Source: an uncultured Lachnospiraceae bacterium (lineage in GTDB: Bacteria; Bacillota; Clostridia; Lachnospirales; Lachnospiraceae). Taken from it: 6,609 nucleotides of DNA. This document shows positions 1-5,785 of the stretch, one piece after another. The position numbers and the translations under genes are program-made. Under the pieces are notes generated by a model, which was not told where the DNA came from, did no database searches, and was given only the letters and a program-made list of their open reading frames with translations. The DNA lies in NCBI GenBank assembly GCA_947175775.1, contig CAMWNY010000145.1:1-6609 (forward strand), in the 5' to 3' direction. Numbering within the stretch: position 1 is the first letter of the stretch; every line of letters begins with the position of its first letter.

Positions 1-94
1 GCCTGAGTCCTGCCGCAATCAGTTTTCCAAGTGTATTTAAAATAATACAAAAAACAACCATTCCAATATTGCGCCTGAACGATTTGCTGTCCAT
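1..94 (-). CDS. N-terminal fragment of an unidentified membrane protein
   Basis: Only the first 31 codons are in the window; the gene runs off the left edge. The start ATG (94-92) is preceded by a good ribosome binding site, GGAGG (106-102), with 7 nt spacing. The peptide begins MDSKSFRRNIGMVV: a short basic leader with two Arg, followed from about residue 10 by a continuous hydrophobic stretch that looks like a first transmembrane helix with the N-terminus inside. A sigma-A-like promoter lies upstream at 162-134. The gene is divergent from the chemoreceptor gene at 328. I cannot assign a family from 31 residues; an integral membrane sensor or transporter component would fit, but that is a guess. 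That a gene starts here is well supported by start, SD and promoter together. Confidence 0.7.
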   Translation of the reverse strand, partial: MDSKSFRRNIGMVVFCIILNTLGKLIAAGLR

Positions 95-133
95 AGTGCC
101 CCCTCCAAAAAAACAAATACCATCTTAGTATCA

Positions 134-162
134 ATGATAACATTCCTGATTACTATATTCAA
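134..162 (-). promoter_or_regulatory. Sigma-A-like promoter with extended -10 for the left-edge gene
   Basis: On the minus strand, TTGAAT (162-157; 4 of 6 to TTGACA) is followed by a 17-nt spacer and TATCAT (139-134; 5 of 6 to TATAAT). TG one base upstream of the -10 makes it an extended -10. Transcription would start near 127, giving a leader of about 33 nt before the ATG at 94. An imperfect inverted repeat, TAGTATCA (126-133) and TGATTACTA (147-155), brackets the -10 and could be an operator; that part is speculative. Confidence 0.6.
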
Positions 163-197
163 GCATATGCGGCATTTTTTGAGATTTCTTGACGGAA

Positions 198-210
198 TGA
201 TATATTATCA
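198..210. promoter_or_regulatory. Short palindrome, possible operator
   Basis: TGATA-TAT-TATCA is a perfect 5-bp inverted repeat with a 3-nt centre. It lies just upstream of the -35 of the chemoreceptor promoter and roughly midway between the two divergent promoters. It resembles a shortened Fur-family half-site pair (TGATAAT-N-ATTATCA) but lacks two bases, so no regulator is assigned. In AT-rich DNA such a palindrome may be chance. Confidence 0.2.
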
Positions 211-220
211 CAGAATATAA

Positions 221-249
221 ATGACTTTTTTACCCAATTGTGCTACAAT
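221..249 (+). promoter_or_regulatory. Sigma-A-like promoter with extended -10 for the chemoreceptor gene
   Basis: ATGACT (221-226; 4 of 6) is followed by a 17-nt spacer and TACAAT (244-249; 5 of 6), preceded by TG at 241-242 (extended -10). Transcription would start near 256, giving a leader of about 70 nt. A second perfect -10-like TATAAT at 296-301 has no convincing -35. No sigma-28 (FliA/SigD) pattern was seen, so the gene is not obviously in a flagellar regulon. Confidence 0.55.
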
Positions 250-327
250 TAAAAAAGTAACGCTTTATAGTAATGTTCATTCAACTTGTTAAAAATATAA
301 TACAATATAGGACAGGAGATTACAGAC

Positions 328-1764
328 ATGATAAAAATGAGAAAAAAGACTTCCGGAACGGCAATCGAATCTATTGCAAAGCTTATTGATATGCCATACA
401 ATCCGGCAAATGAAGAATTAAACAACATACACCGGCGCTTAATGAGCGGAAGAAAAGAGTTTGAGCAGGCGGTAACCAAAACATTGGATGCCGTAATCCA
501 AATGAGCGCTATGGATTTGACCCTCGAAACAAATGTCGCAACAGTAGAGCAGATTAATACTTCTATTGAGAGTGCCGTTGACACCATCAGCAAGTCAACC
601 GGCTCTACCGCAGGTATTACCTCCGAAGTATCAAAAGCACATGAAAGTCTGACTGCGACGATTCTCTCGGTTTCGGACGAATCCGCTAAAATCATGGAGG
701 ATATCAACAACTGTGAAAAGGAAATCACTTCCATCACAAAGCTGTCCGCCTCCGCAATTTCTACTGCCGAAGCAATGAAAACGGATATTTACGGACTGCT
801 TGATATTATTCAGCATATGAATGAGGTTGTTGCGTCAATTAACGCAATTTCCTCCCAAACGAATCTGTTGGCATTAAACGCATCAATTGAAGCTGCACGC
901 GCCGGAGAAGCAGGCAAAGGATTTTCCGTCGTTGCAGAGGAAATCCGACAGCTTGCAGACGAAACAAAGTCACTGACCGGAAGCATGGGCACATTTATCG
1001 CCAGCATTCAGGACGCTTCTAAAAAAAGCTCCGCCAGTGTTGATACAACCGTGGCAGAGCTTGGGCATATTAATGATAATATCCAAACCGTATGGAAGCT
1101 TACAGGAAATAACCGTACTGGCATGGAACACATTGCTGATTCCGTTTCTTCCTTGGCTGCCGTCAGTGAAGAAATCAGCAGCTCCATGAATGAACTGGAC
1201 AGCCAAATGCAGTATGTCAACGGACAGTGCCAAAGCTTAACGGAAGATACTGCCTCTCTGGCAATTTCCAGCCACTCCATCGCAGAACTTGTCGCCCCCT
1301 CCAAAACAATTGAGCAACACTTGGACGAATCGACAAAGATTATGGGAAATATGGCACGCGACGCGTTTTATATGCTGGACAATCAGGTTCTCCTAAACTG
1401 TTTAAACAGCGCAATCGGTGCGCATCAAAACTGGCTCAATACGCTTAGGGAAATTGCACAAACCGGCACGCTCAAGGCATTGCAGACTGATTATACCAAG
1501 TGCGGTCTCGGACACTTTTACTATGCGTTTCACCCTGTAAATCCTGAGGTCGCGGATATTTGGAACGGTCTTGGCGAAAAGCATAAAACGTTTCACTCCT
1601 ACGGCACTGCCATGATTGCCGCAGTCCGCTCCAACCGGACGGATGAACTGCCGCAAATCTATGAGCAGGCACAGGTGTGTTCAAAAGAACTGATTGCAGA
1701 TTTTCAGAATCTTATTCAGATGATTGATGCGTTGACAAAGGAGAGGGTTCGGGTTTTTGAATAA
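328..1764 (+). CDS. Soluble methyl-accepting chemotaxis protein with C-terminal CZB zinc-binding domain
   Basis: A 478-residue cytoplasmic chemoreceptor expected to form receptor arrays with CheW and CheA. No hydrophobic segment is long enough for a membrane helix, so it senses an intracellular signal. Residues 1-60 are a short region without a recognised domain. Residues about 61-330 are the coiled-coil signalling domain, with the conserved hairpin tip around 174-210 (QTNLLALNASIEAARAGE at 177-194, then KGFSVVAEEIRQLA). Residues about 350-465 match the CZB (chemoreceptor zinc-binding) domain: H366 in AHQNWL, C392 in KCGLGHF, and H419 and H423 in EKHKTFH are the expected 3-His/1-Cys zinc ligands, all present. 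Relatives with this domain include Helicobacter TlpD and the diguanylate cyclase DgcZ, linked to zinc or oxidant (HOCl) sensing; the ligand here is inferred. Start chosen for AGGAG at 314-318, 9 nt before ATG. It is monocistronic and convergent with the DpnI-like gene. No cheA/cheW is in the window. Confidence 0.93.
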   Translation: MIKMRKKTSGTAIESIAKLIDMPYNPANEELNNIHRRLMSGRKEFEQAVTKTLDAVIQMSAMDLTLETNVATVEQINTSIESAVDTISKSTGSTAGITSEVSKAHESLTATILSVSDESAKIMEDINNCEKEITSITKLSASAISTAEAMKTDIYGLLDIIQHMNEVVASINAISSQTNLLALNASIEAARAGEAGKGFSVVAEEIRQLADETKSLTGSMGTFIASIQDASKKSSASVDTTVAELGHINDNIQTVWKLTGNNRTGMEHIADSVSSLAAVSEEISSSMNELDSQMQYVNGQCQSLTEDTASLAISSHSIAELVAPSKTIEQHLDESTKIMGNMARDAFYMLDNQVLLNCLNSAIGAHQNWLNTLREIAQTGTLKALQTDYTKCGLGHFYYAFHPVNPEVADIWNGLGEKHKTFHSYGTAMIAAVRSNRTDELPQIYEQAQVCSKELIADFQNLIQMIDALTKERVRVFE

Positions 1765-1776
1765 ACATGATATAAA

Positions 1777-1815
1777 AGCCGCCGCATTGATATTTTTATC
1801 CTGCATGCGGCGGCT
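1777..1815. terminator. Hairpin terminator between convergent genes
   Basis: An 11-bp perfect stem, AGCCGCCGCAT (1777-1787) with ATGCGGCGGCT (1805-1815), encloses 17 nt in which GATA (1789-1792) and TATC (1797-1800) can pair again. Read leftwards, the stem is followed by TTTTATAT, a good intrinsic terminator for the DpnI-like gene. Read rightwards, the tail (ACCCTGTTTTACC) is weaker but usable for the chemoreceptor gene, whose stop is 12 nt before the stem. Confidence 0.85.
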
Positions 1816-1852
1816 ACCCTGTTTTACCCTACGGTCAATATACTACTAACTC

Positions 1853-2620
1853 TTAAAGTTGTTTTCTGTAATGCCCTCTGCCCAAAAACACAATAAATCC
1901 TTTATCTCTTAGAAATTGCAATTGTTGGCGTATTTTTGCTTCAATATTATGATTGTTTCTATGTTTTTCCTGCAGCGCTTCCCCATAGGCATATACATCC
2001 TGAAGAGAAAACTCATCTGTTTCAATACGGTTCACACAGTTAAGCACATCAAGCAGCCATGAACGCGAAGTTATGTTTTGTGTTTCCAGCTTTTTTATTT
2101 GTTCATAGTGTTGTACTACTTCATCCGCTGATTTTAAAATTCCGTTTTCTATGATCCTTATTTTCCCCTGCTGCGGAATCTTATAGTACAAAATATTACA
2201 ACCGGTCCACCCTGCACGCCGTGCCGTAGGCGCAAGCGGTTTTCTTTTTTCTATAATGTGCGGAGCAAAGAAAAACTTGGGAATCAACGTTAAATCTGTC
2301 ACATTATAATCTTTAGAATACTGCATAACAAACAGTGCAGGATTTGTTATACTTGTTATTCTTTCCATCATTGTTGCATATGCACCATCATTAATCCTAT
2401 TCCCTATTCTGCCTTCTTTGCTTTTTAACTCAAAGATTTCACCGCAGCAATTACATTTCATATCTGCTACAGGTTCATTATTTTTTAATCCACAGATATG
2501 GGGATTCCCGCAACAAGGGCAAAACATATTTTTTCCAACCCAATTCTCGCTCATGACCCGTATTTTTTGCGTTTTACTTTTATAATGTGCACCTAACGTC
2601 TCATCCAAATGTAAGTTCAT
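1853..2620 (-). CDS. dpnI: DpnI-like methyl-directed type IIM restriction endonuclease
   Basis: Predicted to cut double-stranded DNA at GATC only when the adenine is N6-methylated, a defence against DNA from Dam-methylating sources. From the ATG at 2620 the protein is 255 aa against 254 for R.DpnI of Streptococcus pneumoniae, and key positions have the same numbers as I recall for that enzyme: zinc-site cysteines C34, C37, C56 and C59; PD-(D/E)XK catalytic residues D53, E64 and K66 (ELK); and W138 in the conserved PTARRAGW block, reported to contact the target. INDGAYATMM and IRQQLQFLRDKG are also strongly conserved. Residues about 1-183 form the nuclease domain and the rest the winged-helix second DNA reader, ending GRGHYRKQL. 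An upstream in-frame ATG at 2635 abuts its SD (AAAGG, no gap) and would add 5 residues absent in DpnI, so 2620 is preferred; from there AAGGA is 14 nt and a GGA 10 nt upstream. No methyltransferase gene is adjacent. It follows the rpsI terminator; no strong promoter of its own was found. Confidence 0.95.
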   Translation of the reverse strand: MNLHLDETLGAHYKSKTQKIRVMSENWVGKNMFCPCCGNPHICGLKNNEPVADMKCNCCGEIFELKSKEGRIGNRINDGAYATMMERITSITNPALFVMQYSKDYNVTDLTLIPKFFFAPHIIEKRKPLAPTARRAGWTGCNILYYKIPQQGKIRIIENGILKSADEVVQHYEQIKKLETQNITSRSWLLDVLNCVNRIETDEFSLQDVYAYGEALQEKHRNNHNIEAKIRQQLQFLRDKGFIVFLGRGHYRKQL

Positions 2621-2707
2621 TAAAATTCTGTCCATCCTTTTTTCATATTTTTATTATTACCAATGGAAAGATTCTTTTTCGAATAAATTAAATAAGAATA
2701 GCAAAAA

Positions 2708-2735
2708 CCCCCGAAAAGCATTGGACTTTCGGGGG
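2708..2735 (-). terminator. Intrinsic terminator of the rplM-rpsI operon
   Basis: On the minus strand a 9-bp stem (CCCCCGAAA, 2708-2716, pairing with TTTCGGGGG, 2727-2735) with a 10-nt loop is followed directly by TTTTTGC. This is a textbook Rho-independent terminator, 22 nt after the rpsI stop. It should limit read-through from the ribosomal operon into the DpnI-like gene. Confidence 0.92.
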
Positions 2736-2757
2736 GTAAAAACATATTGTTGTATAA

Positions 2758-3162
2758 TTATCTCTTTGAGAACTGCGGTGCACGACGAGCTGCCTTCAAA
2801 CCGTACTTCTTTCTCTCCTTCATACGAGGATCTCTTGTTAAGAAGCCTTCCTTCTTAAGAGTCGGTCTGTAGTCTGCATCTGCCTGCAACAACGCTCTTG
2901 AAATGCCGTGTCTGATTGCGCCAGCCTGTCCTGTGTAGCCGCCGCCTTTTACATTTACAAGAATGTCAAACTTATCTGTTGTATCTGTTGCAGCCAACGG
3001 CTGACGAACGATAACCTTCAAGGTCTCCAAACCAAAATAATCATCAATATCTCTCTTATTAATGGTAATTTTGCCTGTACCGGGTGCTAAATAAACTCTA
3101 GCGATTGATTTTTTTCTTCTGCCTGTGCCGTAATATCTTGACGCATTTGCTGCCTTTGCCAT
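2758..3162 (-). CDS. rpsI: 30S ribosomal protein S9
   Basis: S9 of the small subunit; its C-terminal basic tail reaches towards the P-site tRNA. The 134-aa product shows the family signatures RYYGTGRRKKSIARVYL near the N-terminus, YFGLETLK and the glycine-rich VNVKGGGYTGQAGAIRHGI segment, and it ends in the highly conserved basic tail KAARRAPQFSKR with the terminal K-R. Two in-frame ATGs lie close together. That at 3162 is 8 nt from the AAAGGAGG ribosome binding site (3178-3171), while that at 3168 is only 2 nt away, so 3162 (protein beginning MAKAANAS) is chosen. It lies 30 nt downstream of rplM, co-transcribed with it as in nearly all bacteria, and ends before a strong terminator at 2708-2735. 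Confidence 0.98.
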   Translation of the reverse strand: MAKAANASRYYGTGRRKKSIARVYLAPGTGKITINKRDIDDYFGLETLKVIVRQPLAATDTTDKFDILVNVKGGGYTGQAGAIRHGISRALLQADADYRPTLKKEGFLTRDPRMKERKKYGLKAARRAPQFSKR

Positions 3163-3170
3163 TTTCATTT

Positions 3171-3178
3171 CCTCCTTT
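3171..3178 (-). promoter_or_regulatory. Ribosome binding site deciding the rpsI start
   Basis: AAAGGAGG on the minus strand. Its spacing is 8 nt to the ATG at 3162 and 2 nt to the ATG at 3168, so it selects the inner start. Confidence 0.8.
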
Positions 3179-3192
3179 ATTTATCACGCTGA

Positions 3193-3621
3193 TTAAAATG
3201 TAAGTGTCTCAGGCTTCTGAGCTGCATGCTTGTGCTCAGGTCCTGCATAAACGAAAAGTTTCTTATACATTTCACGTCCTAAAGGTCCCTTCGGAAGCAT
3301 TCCCTTAACAGCGTGCTCAATAACCTCTTCCGGTTTCTTCGCCAACTTCTCTTTTAAAGTTGTCTCTTTCATACCGCCAACATAATCCGAATGCTTATAG
3401 TAAATCTTCTGATCCAACTTCTTACCTGTTACGCTAATCTTCTCAGCGTTGATAACGATTACATAATCACCTGTATCGATATGAGGAGTAAAAATCGGCT
3501 TATTCTTTCCTCTTAATACGCTTGCAATTTCCGATGCCAAACGTCCTAATGTCATTCCTGTAGCATCTACTACATACCACTTTCTATCAATTGTAGCTGG
3601 GCTAGCCATAAATGTTTTCAT
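3193..3621 (-). CDS. rplM: 50S ribosomal protein L13
   Basis: An early-assembling protein of the large subunit. The length, 142 aa, is exactly typical of bacterial L13. Recognisable family blocks are RKWYVVDATGMTLGRLAS (residues 13-30), the GDYVIVINAEKISVTGKK segment, YYKHSDYVGG, and near the C-terminus KGMLPKGPLGREMYKKL followed by VYAGPEHKHAAQKPE. The start ATG at 3621 is preceded by GGAGGT (3633-3628) with a 6-nt gap. It is the first gene of a two-gene operon with rpsI, driven by a consensus promoter at 3837-3809 and preceded by a long structured leader likely to mediate feedback control. Identification is certain from sequence. Confidence 0.98.
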   Translation of the reverse strand: MKTFMASPATIDRKWYVVDATGMTLGRLASEIASVLRGKNKPIFTPHIDTGDYVIVINAEKISVTGKKLDQKIYYKHSDYVGGMKETTLKEKLAKKPEEVIEHAVKGMLPKGPLGREMYKKLFVYAGPEHKHAAQKPETLTF

Positions 3622-3633
3622 TATGTTACCTCC

Positions 3634-3802
3634 GTATAATTAGCCTGTCGGCTCTCCTTTGACGTATATTCCCGCATGACTGCCTGAAATACGGAATGTC
3701 CGGACCGTATCTGCAAATCCGCAGGTCAACTAGATACAACCGCGTCGACAGGATTATCAAATATCGGGGCTATGATATTTACCTAATCGCACGTCGCCAC
3801 AT
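3634..3802 (-). ncRNA. Structured 5' leader of rplM-rpsI (candidate L13 leader)
   Basis: About 180 nt of untranslated RNA separate the predicted start site (near 3802) from the rplM ATG. It folds by eye into a nested, non-conflicting set of helices. A 5' hairpin pairs AAATATC (3780-3774) with GATATTT (3765-3759), 7 bp. A long-range closing helix pairs CCTGTCG (3752-3746) with CGACAGG (3650-3644), extendable by TAAT/ATTA with a 3-nt bulge. Inside it are an inner helix TTGAC/GTCAA (3729-3725 with 3663-3659) and two adjacent hairpins, CTGC/GCAG (3724-3721 with 3714-3711) and ATACGG/CCGTAT (3710-3705 with 3694-3689). The closing helix ends about 10 nt before the SD. Autoregulatory L13 leaders are described in Firmicutes (the Rfam L13_leader family); assignment to that family is inference without a covariance search. 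Confidence 0.65.
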
Positions 3803-3808
3803 TGAAAT

Positions 3809-3837
3809 ATTATAGTACAGGGGCGTTCGTGTGTCAA
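3809..3837 (-). promoter_or_regulatory. Perfect-consensus sigma-A promoter of rplM-rpsI
   Basis: On the minus strand, TTGACA (3837-3832), a 17-nt spacer and TATAAT (3814-3809) match the housekeeping consensus at all 12 positions. Transcription should begin near 3802. It sits in the 41-256 nt upstream of rplM rather than inside the amidase gene, so L13/S9 synthesis need not depend on the upstream cluster. Confidence 0.92.
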
Positions 3838-3877
3838 CACTTTTTCCATTATTTCACTTCATTTTTTCATGTCCCAC

Positions 3878-4840
3878 TTACTCAAATTTATAATGCCTGA
3901 CATCATACAGAAGCTTGTCCCACGCATCCTGATGTTCCACATAATACAATGGGCACAGCTTTTCGTTGCTGTCATAATGGCGCAAAATATCTGCCGCCTC
4001 CAAATCATACTCATGAATTAACCAAGCCAGCATATGTATAAGCGAATTATAAGTTTCCTGCGTAAACGAACCGTCCTCGCTGATATAACAGCACTCAATG
4101 GAAATGGAATCATTATTCCTTCCCATAACGGCATATGCCTCTTCATCCAAAGGAATACACTGTATGATTTCCCCCTCACAGCCGATAATAAAATGCGCGC
4201 TTGCCGCACGCTCATGTGTCTGTGCCAAGCCTTCAAAATAGCTCCGGTTCTGCGCAGCGGTCGTTTTAGGATTTGCCGTGTAGTGCACAAAAATATTGTT
4301 AACCGCGGCAAGCCTTGTTCCCGGACGGTTGTATTCACTGATGCTCAAAAAGTCCTTCTTTATCTCAGGCTTTCTCTCCGTCTTATCCGGTGTCAGATTT
4401 TCCCAAAAAACCGGCTGCTCTCCCTGACCTGCCGTCCTATCATCTGCATGCATTCCTAACTGCATTTCCTGATAAAGAAGCCGTACGACGAAAAAAAGAA
4501 CCACGCACATCGCCAAAAGCGATGTAACAACGGCAAACCGATAAAGCCGAAGTCTGCGCTGCCTTGCTTTACGTCTTTGCAGCATTCTTGCATTTGTACG
4601 CACCGTATTGCGGTGCGTTCCGTTATGTCCCGCCGCATTTTGGCTATGTCTCCGCCGCTTTGGCGCTTGCCGCGGCGAAAGCAGTGTTATAATCGGAACA
4701 TTTGCCCTTGACCTGTTTCTCTCTGCCGCTCTTTTGTGACTGCCTTGTTTTGCAGTGCGCCTTTGCACGGTTCCCGCATCAGCCGGTTTCACAACCTCCC
4801 ATAGCTCCAAATCCTGTTTCCGCTGCGCCTGATAATTCAT
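3878..4840 (-). CDS. Membrane-anchored N-acetylmuramoyl-L-alanine amidase (Amidase_2 type)
   Basis: Predicted zinc enzyme that cleaves the amide bond between N-acetylmuramic acid and L-alanine of peptidoglycan (EC 3.5.1.28). The protein has 320 aa. Residues 1-101 are hydrophilic and very basic: about 24 Arg/Lys against one acidic residue between 24 and 102. Residues 102-122 form one transmembrane helix, so by the positive-inside rule the basic part is cytoplasmic and the rest extracellular. About 123-165 is a linker, and about 170-315 is the Amidase_2/PGRP fold. Expected zinc ligands are H186 (FVHYTANP), H288 (LRHYD) and C296 (KLCP); SISIE, ending at E249, matches a conserved core strand. The start at 4840 has GGGGGGT 4 nt upstream as an unusual G-rich ribosome binding site. 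It lies between truA and rplM with a probable promoter (5006-4977), and no clear terminator separates it from rplM. A role in growth, sporulation or germination cannot be told from sequence. Confidence 0.88.
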   Translation of the reverse strand: MNYQAQRKQDLELWEVVKPADAGTVQRRTAKQGSHKRAAERNRSRANVPIITLLSPRQAPKRRRHSQNAAGHNGTHRNTVRTNARMLQRRKARQRRLRLYRFAVVTSLLAMCVVLFFVVRLLYQEMQLGMHADDRTAGQGEQPVFWENLTPDKTERKPEIKKDFLSISEYNRPGTRLAAVNNIFVHYTANPKTTAAQNRSYFEGLAQTHERAASAHFIIGCEGEIIQCIPLDEEAYAVMGRNNDSISIECCYISEDGSFTQETYNSLIHMLAWLIHEYDLEAADILRHYDSNEKLCPLYYVEHQDAWDKLLYDVRHYKFE

Positions 4841-4887
4841 TTGTACCCCCCATTTATAAAATGTTCCTCTTTATTTATCCCCGCACT

Positions 4888-4912
4888 GCCGTCTCCCGCA
4901 AGCAGAAACGGC
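4888..4912 (-). other. Hairpin in the amidase 5' leader
   Basis: On the minus strand GCCGTTTC (4912-4905) pairs with GAGACGGC (4895-4888): 8 bp including one G-U, with a 9-nt loop. No T-run follows on either strand, so it is not an intrinsic terminator. It sits about 50 nt before the amidase start and could affect mRNA stability or translation; function unknown. Confidence 0.4.
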
Positions 4913-4976
4913 GGTACAATTGATCTCCCTCTTATATATTAGACGATCTGTAAAAGGAAAAAGTTGCAAAAAAAGT

Positions 4977-5006
4977 AATATTTTATAAATTATTTTATTA
5001 TGTCAA
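4977..5006 (-). promoter_or_regulatory. Probable promoter of the amidase gene
   Basis: Minus strand TTGACA (5006-5001; perfect -35), an 18-nt AT-rich spacer, then AATATT (4982-4977; 4 of 6). It would give a leader of about 130 nt. The 205-nt gap between truA and the amidase is otherwise AT-rich, with no recognisable truA terminator, so some read-through from truA is possible. Confidence 0.5.
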
Positions 5007-5045
5007 TCTCTAATCTGTCTCTAAATCATCAGACTACAGCGCTTT

Positions 5046-5783
5046 TTATAAATATTCATACCCAATTAGCGTAAGCCCGCATGCCGGAGCCGTAGGTCCC
5101 GCTTTCGTGCGGTCTTGCGCGTTTAAAATCTCCTTCACATATTCCGGCGCAATGCTGCCGCGTCCCGCCTCCATCAGCGTTCCCGCAATAATCCGCACCA
5201 TATTATATAAAAATCCCGATCCCGTCACGCGTATGGTTATCATGTCGCCCGCTTTCTCTACCGTAAGGTCATAAATAGTCCGTACAGTTGTTTCTGCCAC
5301 GGTATTGACACTGCAAAAACTCTTAAAATCATGTTCTCCCACAAGATACGCCGCCGCCTCACGCATTTTTTCCACATCAAGCGTTACGTACGTAAAATAA
5401 GAATACAGCCTGTACACCGGCATCGGAAAGGCACGGTTCAGAATTTTGTACTCGTACGTTTTTTTACTGTTTTGACGTCTCGGATGAAAATCAGACGCGA
5501 CCTCCTTTGACAGTTGAATACGAATGTCCTCCGGAAGCTTTTGGTTCAATGCGTAAGACATTTTCTCCGCAGGCATTCTTGCATCCGTGTCAAATACCGC
5601 TATATTCCCAAACGCGTGTACGCCCGTATCCGTCCGGGAAGCTCCGATAACCTTAATGTCTTCCCGAAACAGTCCGCTGAGCGTTTCGTTCAAAACGGAT
5701 TCGACCGTAACAACATTGGGCTGAATTTGCCAGCCGTGATAATTCGTACCGTCATACGCCACTTTCAACATTACCCGTTTCAT
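5046..5783 (-). CDS. truA: tRNA pseudouridine(38-40) synthase TruA
   Basis: Converts uridines 38, 39 and 40 of the tRNA anticodon stem-loop to pseudouridine in the cytoplasm. The product has 245 aa, the normal TruA length. The N-terminus carries YDGTNYHGWQ (residues 10-19). The catalytic aspartate is D52 in GASRTDTGVHA (the equivalent of D60 in E. coli). Later blocks are FHPRR and KKTYEYKI (about 99-114), GEHDFKSFC (149-157), GSGFLYNMVRIIAG (188-201) and TKAGPTAPACGLTL (226-239). An in-frame start at 5867 exists but would add 28 residues lying within ecfT that TruA proteins lack. The ATG at 5783 is preferred; its G-rich SD (GGCGGGGTG) lies in the last codons of ecfT. The 2-nt gap to the ecfT stop points to one transcript and probably coupled translation. 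Confidence 0.97.
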   Translation of the reverse strand: MKRVMLKVAYDGTNYHGWQIQPNVVTVESVLNETLSGLFREDIKVIGASRTDTGVHAFGNIAVFDTDARMPAEKMSYALNQKLPEDIRIQLSKEVASDFHPRRQNSKKTYEYKILNRAFPMPVYRLYSYFTYVTLDVEKMREAAAYLVGEHDFKSFCSVNTVAETTVRTIYDLTVEKAGDMITIRVTGSGFLYNMVRIIAGTLMEAGRGSIAPEYVKEILNAQDRTKAGPTAPACGLTLIGYEYL

Positions 5784-5785
5784 AC

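Noticed and set aside
198..210. Fur/PerR/Zur box
   Set aside because: The half-sites TGATA and TATCA are only 3 nt apart and lack the 7-1-7 layout, so I kept it only as an unassigned palindrome.
249..737. 162-codon minus-strand open frame opposite the chemoreceptor gene
   Set aside because: Antisense to a well-conserved MCP region; no family features or convincing start signals. Other antisense frames at 970-1304, 1402-1684, 4034-4459 and 6042-6494 were rejected for the same reason.
328..2620. Chemoreceptor and DpnI-like nuclease acting as one linked system
   Set aside because: They are convergent, separated by a hairpin terminator and share no functional logic visible in the sequence.
2666..2676. 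AAAGATTCTTT palindrome upstream of the DpnI-like gene as an operator
   Set aside because: Short and in AT-rich DNA with no supporting promoter; chance is as likely.
4888..4912. Intrinsic terminator between truA and the amidase
   Set aside because: The hairpin has no T-run on either strand and lies too far (over 130 nt) from the truA stop.
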